This document shows, piece after piece, positions 1 through 11,800 of a stretch of DNA of 64,000 bases. The stretch comes from Apostichopus japonicus (Eukaryota > Echinodermata > Holothuroidea > Aspidochirotida > Stichopodidae): positions 6,424,501-6,488,500 of the forward strand of contig NC_092580.1 in assembly GCF_037975245.1 (NCBI RefSeq). Reading direction: 5' to 3'. The notes under the pieces are model-generated. The model had not been told where the DNA came from, did not search any database, and saw only the letters and a program-made list of their open reading frames with translations. Numbering within the stretch: the first letter of the stretch is position 1; the number at the start of each line of letters is the position of its first letter. The position numbers were made by a program, and so were the translations under genes.

Positions 1-3000
1 GACTTACAAGCTTCTCTCAACTCCCACCATTCTGTACTCCTTTGTATTGTGATTAGTCTAATACAGTTTAACATGAATTGGGTGGTGTCAAAAGGAAATG
101 TACTTCCCATATTAATAGGATTACACTATCAACATGTGCAATTCTACTTTATTCGTATCAGTTTCATTAATTCAAGGGCATGTTTTGTAAAAACCGTGTA
201 AACTGGGCTCTGGTGTACAAATAACTTTACACTGAAACTCAAGCACTATTAAAATTTTGCATAATGACTGTAGTTAATCAGATATCGGACGTTAATGAGA
301 TGCTAACATCCAACCTCGCATTTAACTGTCAAGACTGTCTGGTTTCCTAAAAGGGAAAACAACTTTTACTGACCTTACAAAATTGTCAGGGGGTCAGCAG
401 ATTGCAAAGACGGCAATGACTATAACTCCGATCGCAAAGTCAGGTAATTACTATTATGGTAGATTCCTCCAACACGGCAACATACAGAAATGCTGTACTC
501 AAAGCCGAAAACTTTGTTGTTTGGCCAGTTGACGGGAGACCATCATTTCTCAGAAAGGTTGTTATTACTAAAATCTTAGGGACTGCACTGTTTGTCAGTG
601 TTAGAAAAATCTTTCAACAGGTAGAATAAAATTATCAAAGGAACATTAAATTGTTCTTTGAACTATTAAATTAGTAAAGGTTGATAATATAATCAGTTAA
701 CATGTCTTTAAATGTTAAAATATGTTGTGTTTGATATTGTTAACCCCCTATACAATGGTACATGTACTAAAGCTTTGGTTAATACCATTATTTGATAGGG
801 GTCATGTAAGTTGGCTGTAATAAGAACAGAAATAGAAATATATCTATAACGACAAACACTGCTTGCCCTGTAGAAGACGTATTAGGAGCATGCATATTTT
901 TTGTGTTCTGAAATAATGTTCTCTTTCGACTACTTTCATATATATATTACATGACAACCTTACGCATTACGAGTAGAACCCCTGTGACAAATGTTACGCG
1001 GATAGGAATTAAGTTCTTCAATACCGTCCTCATTTCCTTTCGGGGAAACATTTCATACTGTAGTGTAGTTTTGATTTCATTATTTATCTGAAATTATATC
1101 AATAGAAATGTTTAATATAGAAGGAATGAGGTGGGGTCGAAGAGAAAACACAATGTTTTATTATATGGAATTCATCACCTCCTTCCGTTTCCCACAAAGA
1201 ATGTATTATGTAATACAAGCTCTTATCTTCCCTGTGTTCCATATGCAAGTTATGGAATTGCCCACAGGATTGACATTTGCTAGCTTTTGACAGTGGGAAT
1301 AGATGTTAACTTTATCTGTTCCCCTTGGGTAAATTAAGCTATATCATTTGATAATATATCTAATTCCCTTTCCTTCAGGTGACCATAACCTTGGAAATAT
1401 ATTAGTATAGTATGCTCATGATAAAATCATATGATACACCATTATTTACTTTCATAGGAAACTTATCATGTTTAATGGTATTTTGGGAATGATCTTTTAA
1501 AACCCAGAGGAACATGATTTAGATAGGTCATAGCTTGTGACAACATTTTATTGTTCCTTTGAGGAATTATGTAAAGGTTTCAAAATACCAGGGAGTTCTT
1601 TAAACAAAGGAATTGACCTTTTGAGTAGACCTTTATGTGGTAGCTCCAGTTGTATTTAAATTTGTTTGACATTGCACTTCAAACTTAACACAGTAATATT
1701 GTATACAACATATTAAACAGTATCAGAACACAATATGTGCACATATGTATTATACAGCATTTTGTAAACTTTATGAACCTGAAGCAAACGAACCATTACA
1801 TCGCTAGCAGGTTCAATGTAAACAAATTATTTTTGGAAAAGTCGATGAAAGAAAAACATGTTTATGTGAAGATTTTTAGATCAAAAAGAATGGAAGGAAG
1901 TTTGCATGGAAATCAGGAGCATGCTTTAATCTTTTTTAAGGAACATCTGGATTTTATTTAATTATATAAACCTTTATGTAATGGTCTGTTTCTTTCTTTC
2001 ATCATATACTATTTCTGTGTTTATCAATTGTAATCAATCATAACAAAATTGCATTGAACTGTTCTTGATGGTTTATAAATTATAGACCTATTTATGAGAT
2101 AATATTAAGTAGAGCAAAGAATAGTAATATAGAAAAAAGAACAGCAAATATAAATTATAAGGTCATATTAGTACGAAAGAGCTTTGACCTTTATAGTTGT
2201 TGTAACAGATCCTTTAAAGCTATAAGAAAAAATATGCATGTTAGGCTTATGAGCTCTCAGAAAGCAAGCATACGATACTGTGAGTTCACCATTAGTGTAT
2301 GTACAATTTTGTTTCTAAGTTTTGAAGAAGACATTTTTAAAGCATATCTTCAAAGTTTCAAGTCCATTTCACAGACAAGAATAAAGCTTTGTGGTATTTA
2401 TAAAATTGTGGGCATTAGAATGAAGCATATAACTATCTTTGAATGGCATTGGATGCGCACTAAACAGACCATAAAATCACAATTTGACCATTTAAAAAAA
2501 AAAATAATAACTCAGACTAACGGCTGGTCGATTTAATGATGCAGGGGACTTGTGGATAGGGAGGATGATGACAGTAGAGGTTGCATGGGGCTTTGGAACA
2601 ATAATTCCACTCAAGCTGTGCTACAGAAAGAAGATAGATGAATTTATAAACGTTTTCCTGTATTCATATTGCAAGTGCAGTTACCTAGGGCTCTGTTGTA
2701 TGTAGAAGAGGGCTAGGGCACAGGCAGTTAACAATGTTTAGCTCAGCACCTGTGAGAACTCCATACTGATACTTGTAATGCTTTTCAACATGCATTTCAC
2801 ATGATCAAGTACAAACTAAGTACTGCACAAAAGCATTGTTACTGTTGCAGGCATACTGTACGAGAATCGGACAGGGAGAGCAAGCTGAATGCTGCCCATA
2901 TTTCAGCTAAATTGACCAATCAGCATACTTCATCTTAGCAGATAAAATGTAAGTGCACATGCCTTTACTGGGTTTAGCGGGGCTGAATGAAATTTGCCCC

Positions 3001-3190
3001 ATAATCTCACGCAAAGGATGCGAGGGATGGTGTAATGTACAAGGAAACAAGTTGTTCAGCCAAAAAGGGCCACTATGTAATTTAAACAAACAAGCCTCAT
3101 TTTAGAACCAAGGACATTTTGTTTAAATGCAGATATATAGTAGAATCATAAATGATGTGTCCATTCATCTTCATATAAATCTAATCCTTA
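1..3190. other. Gene-free AT-rich region
   Basis: No open frame here shows recognisable domain content or convincing splice signals. The longest frames (about 75-100 codons near 1737 and 2234) are low-complexity, AT-driven and have no neighbouring exon candidates. No RNA gene is recognised. It is probably intergenic or intronic sequence of a gene lying outside the window. Confidence 0.6.
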
Positions 3191-3198
3191 TTTTTAGG

Positions 3199-3254
3199 AA
3201 TTTCTAGAAGGGGCACTGCCCAAGATGCCAATTGGCACCAGCCTGTGACCACTG
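3199..3254 (-). mobile_element. hAT-type terminal fragment, copy 1
   Basis: Read on the minus strand this segment begins CAGTGGTCACAGGCTGG and continues with the same roughly 55-bp sequence found on the plus strand at 5085-5150 (shared core GGCAGTGCCCCT and CTAGAAAT). The CAGTG start is typical of hAT-superfamily ends. Only this end is recognisable, so it is a truncated or solo terminus. The two copies face each other with their ends inward, so they are not the two terminal repeats of one element. Confidence 0.5.
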
Positions 3255-4390
3255 AATTTATCTTTATTTCAAGTTAGCATCCTGTGATGAGATCCACAAA
3301 GATAAACAGTTTTATAATACACATTAACCCATGAGACCTAGTATGTAAACTGTATTCGAAGGAGATTTGGCCAAAGGGTTCCCATTTAGATAGTTTAACA
3401 ATACTGTGAATAAGGATTTAAGAAGAATATAAATAACTAGTGTAGTAAAATTAATAATTACTTAATTACTTAATTAATTTCTTACCTGTTTGATAATGGA
3501 TCTGTATCAAAGTAATCCTGGTTAATTCCCAGACTGTACTAGTTTCTAATATCACACAGTAACTTCCAGTATCTGTGTCTGCCCTGGATGGTATGCTAAT
3601 CCCCAACTGACTCCAGCTGTCCAACCAATGGAAACTATATAACATTTAATTCCACTATACATTTTGATTCCAACAATTCTTCTCCAGGCCATAGCAACAG
3701 GTGTTTTGTTCAATGTTAACATCCTTTCCGTTTTCACTTTTTTTAAATTTGATCCAATGCGAAAGTTAAAAGACATAAATCATCCTTTTTTGGAAAGGGA
3801 AAAAAAGGAGGATGGATTGGAATAACAGGCAAATGAATCAAATGAATCAGTAAAAAGATTATCTATTTGTGGTGGTTTCCTCTTGAATTCTATTAAACAA
3901 ACCAGTTGTCAAATTTGACAGCTAATGCAGAAATTGACAGGAAGGTCAGCTTTGTGATATGATACATATGGCAATGGGTGATAGCAATGAAATTATGTTT
4001 TTAAAGGGGGTCACACTTGTCTTGAAGTACGAGAATAAATAAGTCTCAATATTACTATCATAGTTTAATTTTGTCAAACCCAGTTTCCTTAAGTGTGAGA
4101 TGCTTCTAATGTATTCCATCCTAACAATTTGTCCTTCTTCCTTCTCATTATAAGAGTGTGCTACATTGTAAGTCCCAAGGCCTCCTTTAAAAGCACTTTC
4201 TTTCACATCTATGTTGTACCATAGTTTTAATTAATCATGTATATCTATAAACCTAATCTTGTTGTGGAGGAAACAAATATTTGAAACAAATGAAATCCTC
4301 TACTTCAGAATGTTGCAAGATATCCTTGCCCTGTCCCCTTCTCCTTGGCAACAGAGTTATCAGAAAGCTGAAGTGTATGGTTAATATAAG

Positions 4391-4925
4391 CTAATCAACA
4401 GTGGCGGAGCTAGGGGTATTGGTCGGGGGGGGGGCAAGAATGGTCTGTAGGGGCGCTTTCGACACTGTCTAAGGGGAGCGCCACCACAGGTTGGCGCGGA
4501 GCGTACAGACATTTTTTGAGTAAAGATACTCCCTAGCTCGCCGGAAATGATCTGATCATGGAGCGGCGTATAACGTACACTGCATGCCTAGTTAAAGTTT
4601 GGTGTTTATTACTATTTCAGCCACTGCGTGTGGCATATCGTCTAAAAATAGATCGAAAACCATGCATGTACAGTTCTTGGAAATAGTTTCGTACAACGGA
4701 AGTGCCGATAAATTAAAGACCACCGTTAGAGCATTTTGTCAGAAAATTATACCAACAAAATGTGACAAATGTCAATAGGTAGATAAGAGCGCAATAAAAA
4801 AGTCAATAATCGCTAATAAGTAAAAAGTGGTAAAAAGCTGAAAAGGGCGCCAGCAGTCCATTTGGGTCCGTCAGGGGTGGCATCCGCCCTCCTGACTGTA
4901 TGGACGCTCCGCCACTGCTACTCAA
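4391..4925. mobile_element. Non-autonomous hAT element with 8-bp target duplication
   Basis: The element spans 4399-4917 (519 bp). It begins CAGTGGCGGAGC and ends with the exact inverse GCTCCGCCACTG. It is flanked by ctaatcaa (4391-4398) and ctactcaa (4918-4925), which match at 7 of 8 bases, as expected for a hAT 8-bp target-site duplication. No transposase frame is inside, so it is a MITE-like passenger. Its GC content is higher than the surroundings and it carries a run of G near the left end. Confidence 0.85.
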
Positions 4926-5084
4926 ATTCTTAGTAAACACTTTCTTATGTAGGAAGCATAGGTTTTCTTTTAAACGATGACTTTAGGCAGAATTTTATGG
5001 TTGCTGTCAGTGGTAGTAATATTGTTACAGCTATTCTAATTTAAAAATATGCACTTTTAAACTATGTTTAATCTCTGGTATGCA

Positions 5085-6062
5085 TAGTGACGGCTGGTAC
5101 CAATGGGCATCCTGGGCAGTGCCCCTCCTAGAAATCTTTATAAATAAGTCCCATGCTCGTACAGTATACCTACAACAATAAAAACACTGCCCGTGTCTGT
5201 GTGTAACGTGACCAACTTATGTCTGACACTTGTTTTGTACAGTACTTAGGGTGTTAAAAGAAAAAAATGGTCAAAATGGGATTTTTGTGGTCTGTTTAGT
5301 GTGAATTCCATGCCATTTGAAGACAGTTAAATGCTTCATTCTAATGAGCATAAAAAGAAAAAAAAACAGAATGCAAAATGCATTGAGGTTTCGATGACTT
5401 CATTGCACTAGACTTGTTAAAGGTCAAGGGACATCTAGAGTTGACTTTCAATAAACGTAAAACTAAACAATTCTAATGTTAAGAAAAACCCCAACTCCGC
5501 GTCCATTTCCAAAGTGGTAGAAATTGGTAGCCAGTACTATTACGTAATAGTTTTCATGATGTCGGGGGGGGGGGGGGGGGAAGCGCAGAAGAGGGCAAAC
5601 ATGTAACTGTTCTGCGCAGTGTATTGAGTATGGAGAAATCTGTAATTAGCGAAAATAATACCTTCCTCAACAGTCTGTTACAAGAAAGTTAAGATTGGGA
5701 TTTAGGTAAAAAATCACAGATTGGTACATATGGCATCAAACAAAACATTGAATGACTTCTTTTTTCAAAAATGCCTTGCATTTTCCTCCAATCAAGGAAC
5801 AAAATCTCCGAAAAAATCCACTAAATTGCCTCGGTTAGGAAAAGTAGAAAACAAATGATGTCATTTGTTTACCAAGTCGAAAATGTATGATATCGTCGCG
5901 GGAAACTGCTTACAGCTACTACATACAGTTGGTTTCCACGCACTAATACGCATACACAGCATGCATAGCTAGCTCACACATATTGCCAAATGGTGGTGGG
6001 TGGCATTGACCTAAATTTAATGATCATAGGCTTTCGGATTCAGATAGCGATAGCGAAGAAGG
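5085..6062 (+). mobile_element. Degenerate hAT-type element, 5' part with transposase-like remnant
   Basis: The left end (5085-5150) matches the solo terminus at 3199-3254. About 600 bp inside, an open stretch at 5730-5858 encodes a 42-residue lysine-rich peptide beginning MASNKTLNDFF. This resembles the short basic leaders with a T-L-x-x-F-F motif seen at the start of some zinc-finger hAT transposases. Near 6024-6062 another frame reads an acidic S-D-S-D-S-D-S-E-E run before a stop. A 16-18-base G run lies near 5565. No catalytic region survives and no right terminus was found. The end is sure; the protein assignment is tentative. Confidence 0.4.
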
Positions 6063-7636
6063 CTGAGAAATGGAGAACATGTTGACAATCGTGGGGAAGT
6101 TTTTCCCTACCTGTTCGAACCAGAAACAAGCGAAGAGAGGCCTGGATCGGACAGCAATATCAAAATTTCTCGTCTTGACGGAACACAATAGTAACGTTAG
6201 GCCTAGCGTACTATATAGGCTAGTTGTGTGACTAGTCAGGCCTAGATCGAATAGTGTTACCTAACTTTCTCCATGATAGAAATAACTTGGAAATAAATCT
6301 TGGTCTTATAGGTAGCTAGGCTAGCTGCGTGCAGTGTTACTGAGCTATCAGTGTTAGAGAAACATGAAACTTGCGCAAATCTCTGTACTGTTGTGCACCC
6401 ATTTTCACATATTTTGTTGACTGTCCGTGACGTATTGTTTACGTCTTTGATCTTGGTTAGCACATTTTGCCTATGTTGTACGTGGTAGTAGTCCCCCCAT
6501 GACGTCTATCATCTTACGGGATGAGCTTGGTATAATTAACTTAATTAAACAGCAAAGAAACAATCGTGGAACTCCAGTTTGGAGTAAAGGGTTTTGATAT
6601 ATAGCTTCTCAATCTGTCGAAGTTTGAAGGGAATCTGCTACGTGTCACTTGACCTTTAACCAGAAATAGCTGTCACAATATAAATGACCCGAACCACTAC
6701 TTTGATGTACAATTACACTATGGCATGGTAAACACAGGTCAGTCTACTGTACGTGGCAATGCACACCACCACAAGGGGTCTTATACTCAATGTGATGCAT
6801 ACACACACCATAGTATAAGAAGTATCCACGATTCCCATCGGTAGATATCATGTAAAAGGCTTTTCAGAGTTTGACCTCACAATCAACAGGATTCTTGTAC
6901 TCAATATGGCAAATCCATATGCCATGTGTGAAAAAGTATCCATGATTTCTTCCACGAGAAATCATGGTTTAAGGTTTTCAGGCCTCGACACTGAAATATT
7001 TTTTAAAGTACTTGCTATTTGGCACCCATGACTAAAAATCTACTAGCCAAAATGCAAAATTTACTCATCACTATGACTGCTGTTCAAATCTCCATAGTAC
7101 AGATCTACAACATCAATACTTTCTATGAACAAATGTTAGGCACTTAGGCAGATACATAGTGCTACGTAGTTGCACATTGGAAAACTATGTTTCTGTGCAG
7201 TGAAATTTAAACTTTCTTCCACCGAAAGTAAGTGATGAACAAAGAAAAACAATGTCGCAGAATCATAAATAAGCAGCTAGGCTTACTGTAGTGTCTCAAT
7301 CAAATAAAATAAAACATCTACAAAAAAAACCCTACGAAGATACCTTGGCTTCTGTTTCATTAGGGCTCCTCTATATACTATACAGTAGCTAGGTGTGCGA
7401 GAGTCCTAAGCCTATACAGTACCTCACTGCAACTTTGAACCGCTACTCGATTAGCGCAATTCGTTATTAACAGCGCAATTGGTTATTAAAAATATAAAAT
7501 TTTGTACCTGATTCATATTTAAAGTTACATATCTGTCATGATCCTCCGAGATTGAACAACTTTGATACAAGGGTAAAATTTTATTCATGATTCAAGAAAC
7601 AAGCTAACTTAAAATATTATGGTATACTAACATCTA
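6063..7636. other. No supported gene
   Basis: AT-rich sequence with several stops in all frames. A 68-codon frame on the minus strand at 6257-6463 has no recognisable domain. Part of the left half may still belong to the degenerate element before it. Confidence 0.5.
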
Positions 7637-7753
7637 CAATGTAATATTGATGTAAATAACTCCTCAGGGTTTGATCAATGTAATATTGATGTAAATAACT
7701 CCTCAGGGTTTGATCAATGTAATATTGATGTAAATAACTCCTCAGGGTTTGAT
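7637..7753. repeat. 39-bp tandem repeat, three perfect copies
   Basis: The 39-bp unit starting CAATGTAATATTGATGTAAA and ending GGGTTTGAT occurs three times back to back (starts 7637, 7676, 7715) with no visible differences. The identity implies a recent local expansion. It lacks spacers, so it is not a CRISPR array. Confidence 0.95.
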
Positions 7754-8712
7754 CTCGCAATCCGCAAGCTCTGGGTTTAATTTTTAGCATAAATGCAGAT
7801 CACACCCTGCTATTTGAACCCTACGATAGACAAGGATTGAGGGATGACCAGACCCTGCACTCTGTGTTAAATGTTAAAATGTAGACACAACTTGGAGTTG
7901 AACTTTTACTAACTTTGTTGTTTGTTAGGTGAGTTATTTGACACAATAGTTGTAGTCATTAATAACAGCACATCACACACTTTATGGTGTTGCATGTTTT
8001 CTGCCAGTAGACAAACTGCAAACTTCAGTTCATGATCACGGTGGTGCAGCTAGGCCTGATGCCAAATACGGTGCCTGATAATGATGTGCACAGGGTACAA
8101 ATGTAAATGCAGAGAGGTTCATAATCAGTTAACCTTGTCTAGCGAAGGGAATATCCATATTGAAGATGGATGTCCTGGCTTCAATTCATAGATGCAAAGT
8201 TAGCTATGCTATTTTACTGTGATGCTTAAAGAAATGCTAAAAAAGCTACAAAACATTTCCCTCCCCTTCTTCTTGCATGTGATTGATATTAACCTGCACT
8301 TTTATTTGTCCCTTAAATCAAATCGCAACTATTATTACTCACTGAATTAGGGGGGGGGGGGGGAGATGTCCACACTGGGTACCAGTCAGGGTGTTGCCAT
8401 GTGACACCTCCCCAAAAAAATTGTAAATAAATAAAATAAATAATTATTTATGGAGATACTAGTGGCAGCCAGCTCTAATGGATTAGGTGGAAACTCTCCC
8501 TATTTACGTAAAGTATTGTGCTGATATATGTCAATCTAAATTGTATACTAAAAATAAATATTTTGAACAAACAAAAGGAAAAATTAAAAAACATGAACTA
8601 AAGAGTGAGAATTCCTAAAGAAATCGTCAATTCAAAGCTTTGCCAAAGATTGCACCATTTTGCATCTACGCCATCTTACATAAACAAAAATTTGTGACAT
8701 TTGCTTATATTT
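7754..8712. other. No supported gene
   Basis: AT-rich sequence with a 14-base G run at about 8350 and an A/T-rich stretch after it. No open frame, RNA gene or terminal inverted repeat is recognised. Confidence 0.5.
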
Positions 8713-8812
8713 GAATGTATTTTAGATCCTCCTACAAGCAGGAACTCGCGAAGAAGCCTCATAATACTTATCAAAGCTGCAAGCTGACCGATGTCAGTCT
8801 CTTACATTCATT
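8713..8812 (-). mobile_element. SINE body fragment (same family as 30815-31050)
   Basis: About 90 bp, including the core CTTCTTCGCGAGTTCCTGCT read on the minus strand, closely matches the body of the tRNA-headed SINE at 30815-31050. Here the tRNA-like head is absent and the sequence runs into an ATTC-type simple repeat, so the copy is 5'-truncated. Confidence 0.7.
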
Positions 8813-8823
8813 TTTTTCTTCCT

Positions 8824-8857
8824 TCTTCATTCATTCATTCTTTCATTCATTCATTTT
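8824..8857. repeat. (ATTC)n microsatellite
   Basis: Roughly eight ATTC units, one interrupted, lie directly next to the truncated end of the SINE body. Confidence 0.85.
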
Positions 8858-11800
8858 AGCACAAAGTTTTTCTGTGGACCTGGACCCCAACTAGAGGACC
8901 TTCACTGGCTTCAGCAGAACTTACCCACTGATGCCCACCCCTTTGTACTCACACTTCGTTTATCAACACTTCCTGTCAGTATCTCCTTTTTCCGGCAAAA
9001 CATGACACAACACTACACCATGTATAATGCTCTGACCATGCCCTGTCTCACCCCATCCTCCCTCTCCCTCCTTCCCCGTCCCTCTCGCCCAATCCCAAAC
9101 CATTGTCATGATCCATGTCATCTTGTGTCTACATGTATTTTTTTGGCACGAAACATCTGCTTTAATCCAGTATTTATTTCCTTTAATAATCTTTATCACA
9201 GTAGACTGCAAAACACAGGCTTTGTTTTCAAACTTTCACGTACAGAATGACTTCCTCTACTGATTACTTTTACACATACTGATTAACTTAAACGAAAATT
9301 TCTTAATCAATGTTGCAAGATCATGTGGTAATGTAGAGTATGTGTGTTTATATTTTCTTTCATATTCATGAGAGTTCTTGTCTAAAAGACAAGCACTTAA
9401 AGCTGGGATCCTGGAAAAAGTATTGTTTTGGGGATTGTTTTCTCTATTTATTACCATGGTAATGAGGAAATGTCTGCACTTTAAAGCTGGCTCAGTGTCT
9501 CCAATTTTGCTGGCGTCTACTTGGGTATCAATGTCGCAAATTCACTTTCAATTGAAGGCGTGAGAAAAACTAGCATTGCCATTAAACTCTTGTTTGCAAT
9601 TGTAATCTGTAGATTAAATCACATAAACCAGCAAGAGGAAGTATAAAATATGTCTGTAGTACATAATGGCCGGTGATGGATCTTCCATGTGTACTTGACC
9701 TCTGTCAAAGTTGGAAACTGTTAGGTCATTGCTCTTTCAGATCTCTTGACGAATTCATTGGGACTTTATTTGTTAATTTGTTTCAATGTTTATCAGATAG
9801 AAATTAAATAAATTTTTGTTCACATCAGATTTCAAGCAGTTTTCCATGTGAATATGGACACCTGATCAGGATTTGCTTTTTGAAATTAATGAGTAATTTA
9901 TGTGATACTGGCTAAACATTACCTTCAACAATTATGTTGATTTCATTTTAAAAGCTGGTAAACATTTCATATGTTGATTTAATTTGGCATCAATGTTGAC
10001 GTCTGAATTCAAGACTATATTGAACCAATTTTAGTTATCCAGTGTGGAAAAACAGGTAAACATCACATATGTACAAATATTTTCAGCTTCTTGCCAAGAC
10101 AACACTCCATGTTCCTCCAATTAGGTTAATTCCAGCAAAAGTCACTTTGGCATTGAAACTGGCTATCAGGTTGTGGTTTTGCCTTGAGTAATTTGCAGTA
10201 ATCTCATATCTAAGTTTTTACAATCAACTTCTTCAATCTGAATATCCCATTTACCACAATATTACATGCCAATGTACTTTTAAGATAATGATAAAGAACT
10301 TGGAAGGGATGTAGCCTTGGGATTGTTGAACCCCAGCTCACCATTAAGGGGGGGGGGTTGGGAGATGGGGGCCCCGTAGCATTTTCCATCAAAACAAAGG
10401 AAAAGACAAAAACTTAAGATTTCAAATGGTGTAATCTGAGGCATATTTTGAGGTTGAAAAGAAAGAGGGGGATGGTTCACCACTTTCCCTTACCATGGAT
10501 CGATCCACTCCTGATTCCCAGGGTTTTATAAAAGTGTTAACTATATGTATTCTTCACACAACACTGAAAAGTTGTTTCATATTTGGTGATAAACTGAAAT
10601 CTTATTGTGTATAAATTTGGAACAATTGATGTAAATTGGTGATAAAATTCAAGCATTGCACTTTAAAGGTTAGTTTATTTCATCAACCATCTTCAATACG
10701 TGCAAATTCAATTTTATAGGTCATGTTTTTTTTTTCAATTTGCTTAAAATAACCTGTTCATGAACTCACAAGACAAAAGTGCTAATGTAAAGAAAATCAG
10801 TGAACTAAAGCTGTGATGCCACAAAAATAACATTGGCCTATGTATCTAAAGTTCAGACATTGAAATGTGTTGTTTCCTGCTAAGGGTTTCAAGGGTCATT
10901 GAGGTAATATAAACACAGAACATAAAATGTTAATTTACATATGAGAGGAAGTTCTTATTATTTCAGAAATGAAATGTTTACGTCAACTTTAAAGATTGTG
11001 AGCTAAAAGGATTTTTATCTGAGATATTTAAGTTAATAATTTTTGGTCTTATAGGATTTTTCCTATTATTTATTGGGGCAGCATAGTTTTGAATGAAAAT
11101 TAACCAATGCAGACACAAAACTTTGTTGATTGAACATTTTCAATCCCACATATAAATAAATACCTCACTAATTGGAACATCAAATATTAATAAAATGTCA
11201 TGATTGAAAACTTACACATCTGAGATGAAATGCTTGGGATTTATCCATATGTTTATGACAGCTCCAACAAAAAAAAAACAACAAAAAATGGGAAAGTAAT
11301 TATATTTATGGAAGAGAGAGAGAGAGAACAAAATTAAGCAGAGGTTCATACTTAACTTAGCTGTAATGGCTTTAATTTACAAACAAACACACCACATCTG
11401 GCCAATACTTAATAAACATTGATATTAAAGTAATTCCGTTTCTGTTATATAAAACTTTATATAAAGTGCCAGGGCACAGAAGAAGGGGGAAACTACAAAG
11501 ATTTATGATGGAATCTCATATTCCTTCTATATATTTATTCATTTGATTTATTGATCGGTCAGATTTGGACTGGTTTAATAATTTGTTATTCTATACATGC
11601 ACTGCGTGCCTTACTAATTAACCTGAGATGATGAGTTTTTTTTTTAATTATCTCAGTTTTTGAGACCTTTTCTTTCTTTGTCTCTAGAGTTTTTAGCCAA
11701 GTGGCACTCCTTGCAAATATGGCTGCAGTTTGAAATATATCTCTGGGGATTATTATTTTTTAGCTGGAATTGTTAAAAACTTGGCAGTATTAGACATAGG

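Noticed and set aside
3199-5150. Inverted pair at 3199-3254 and 5085-5150 as terminal repeats of one 2-kb element
   Set aside because: The CAGTG ends point inward, so these are ends of two separate insertions.
7637-7753. Three regular repeats as a possible CRISPR array
   Set aside because: The units are directly contiguous without spacers and the genome is eukaryotic.
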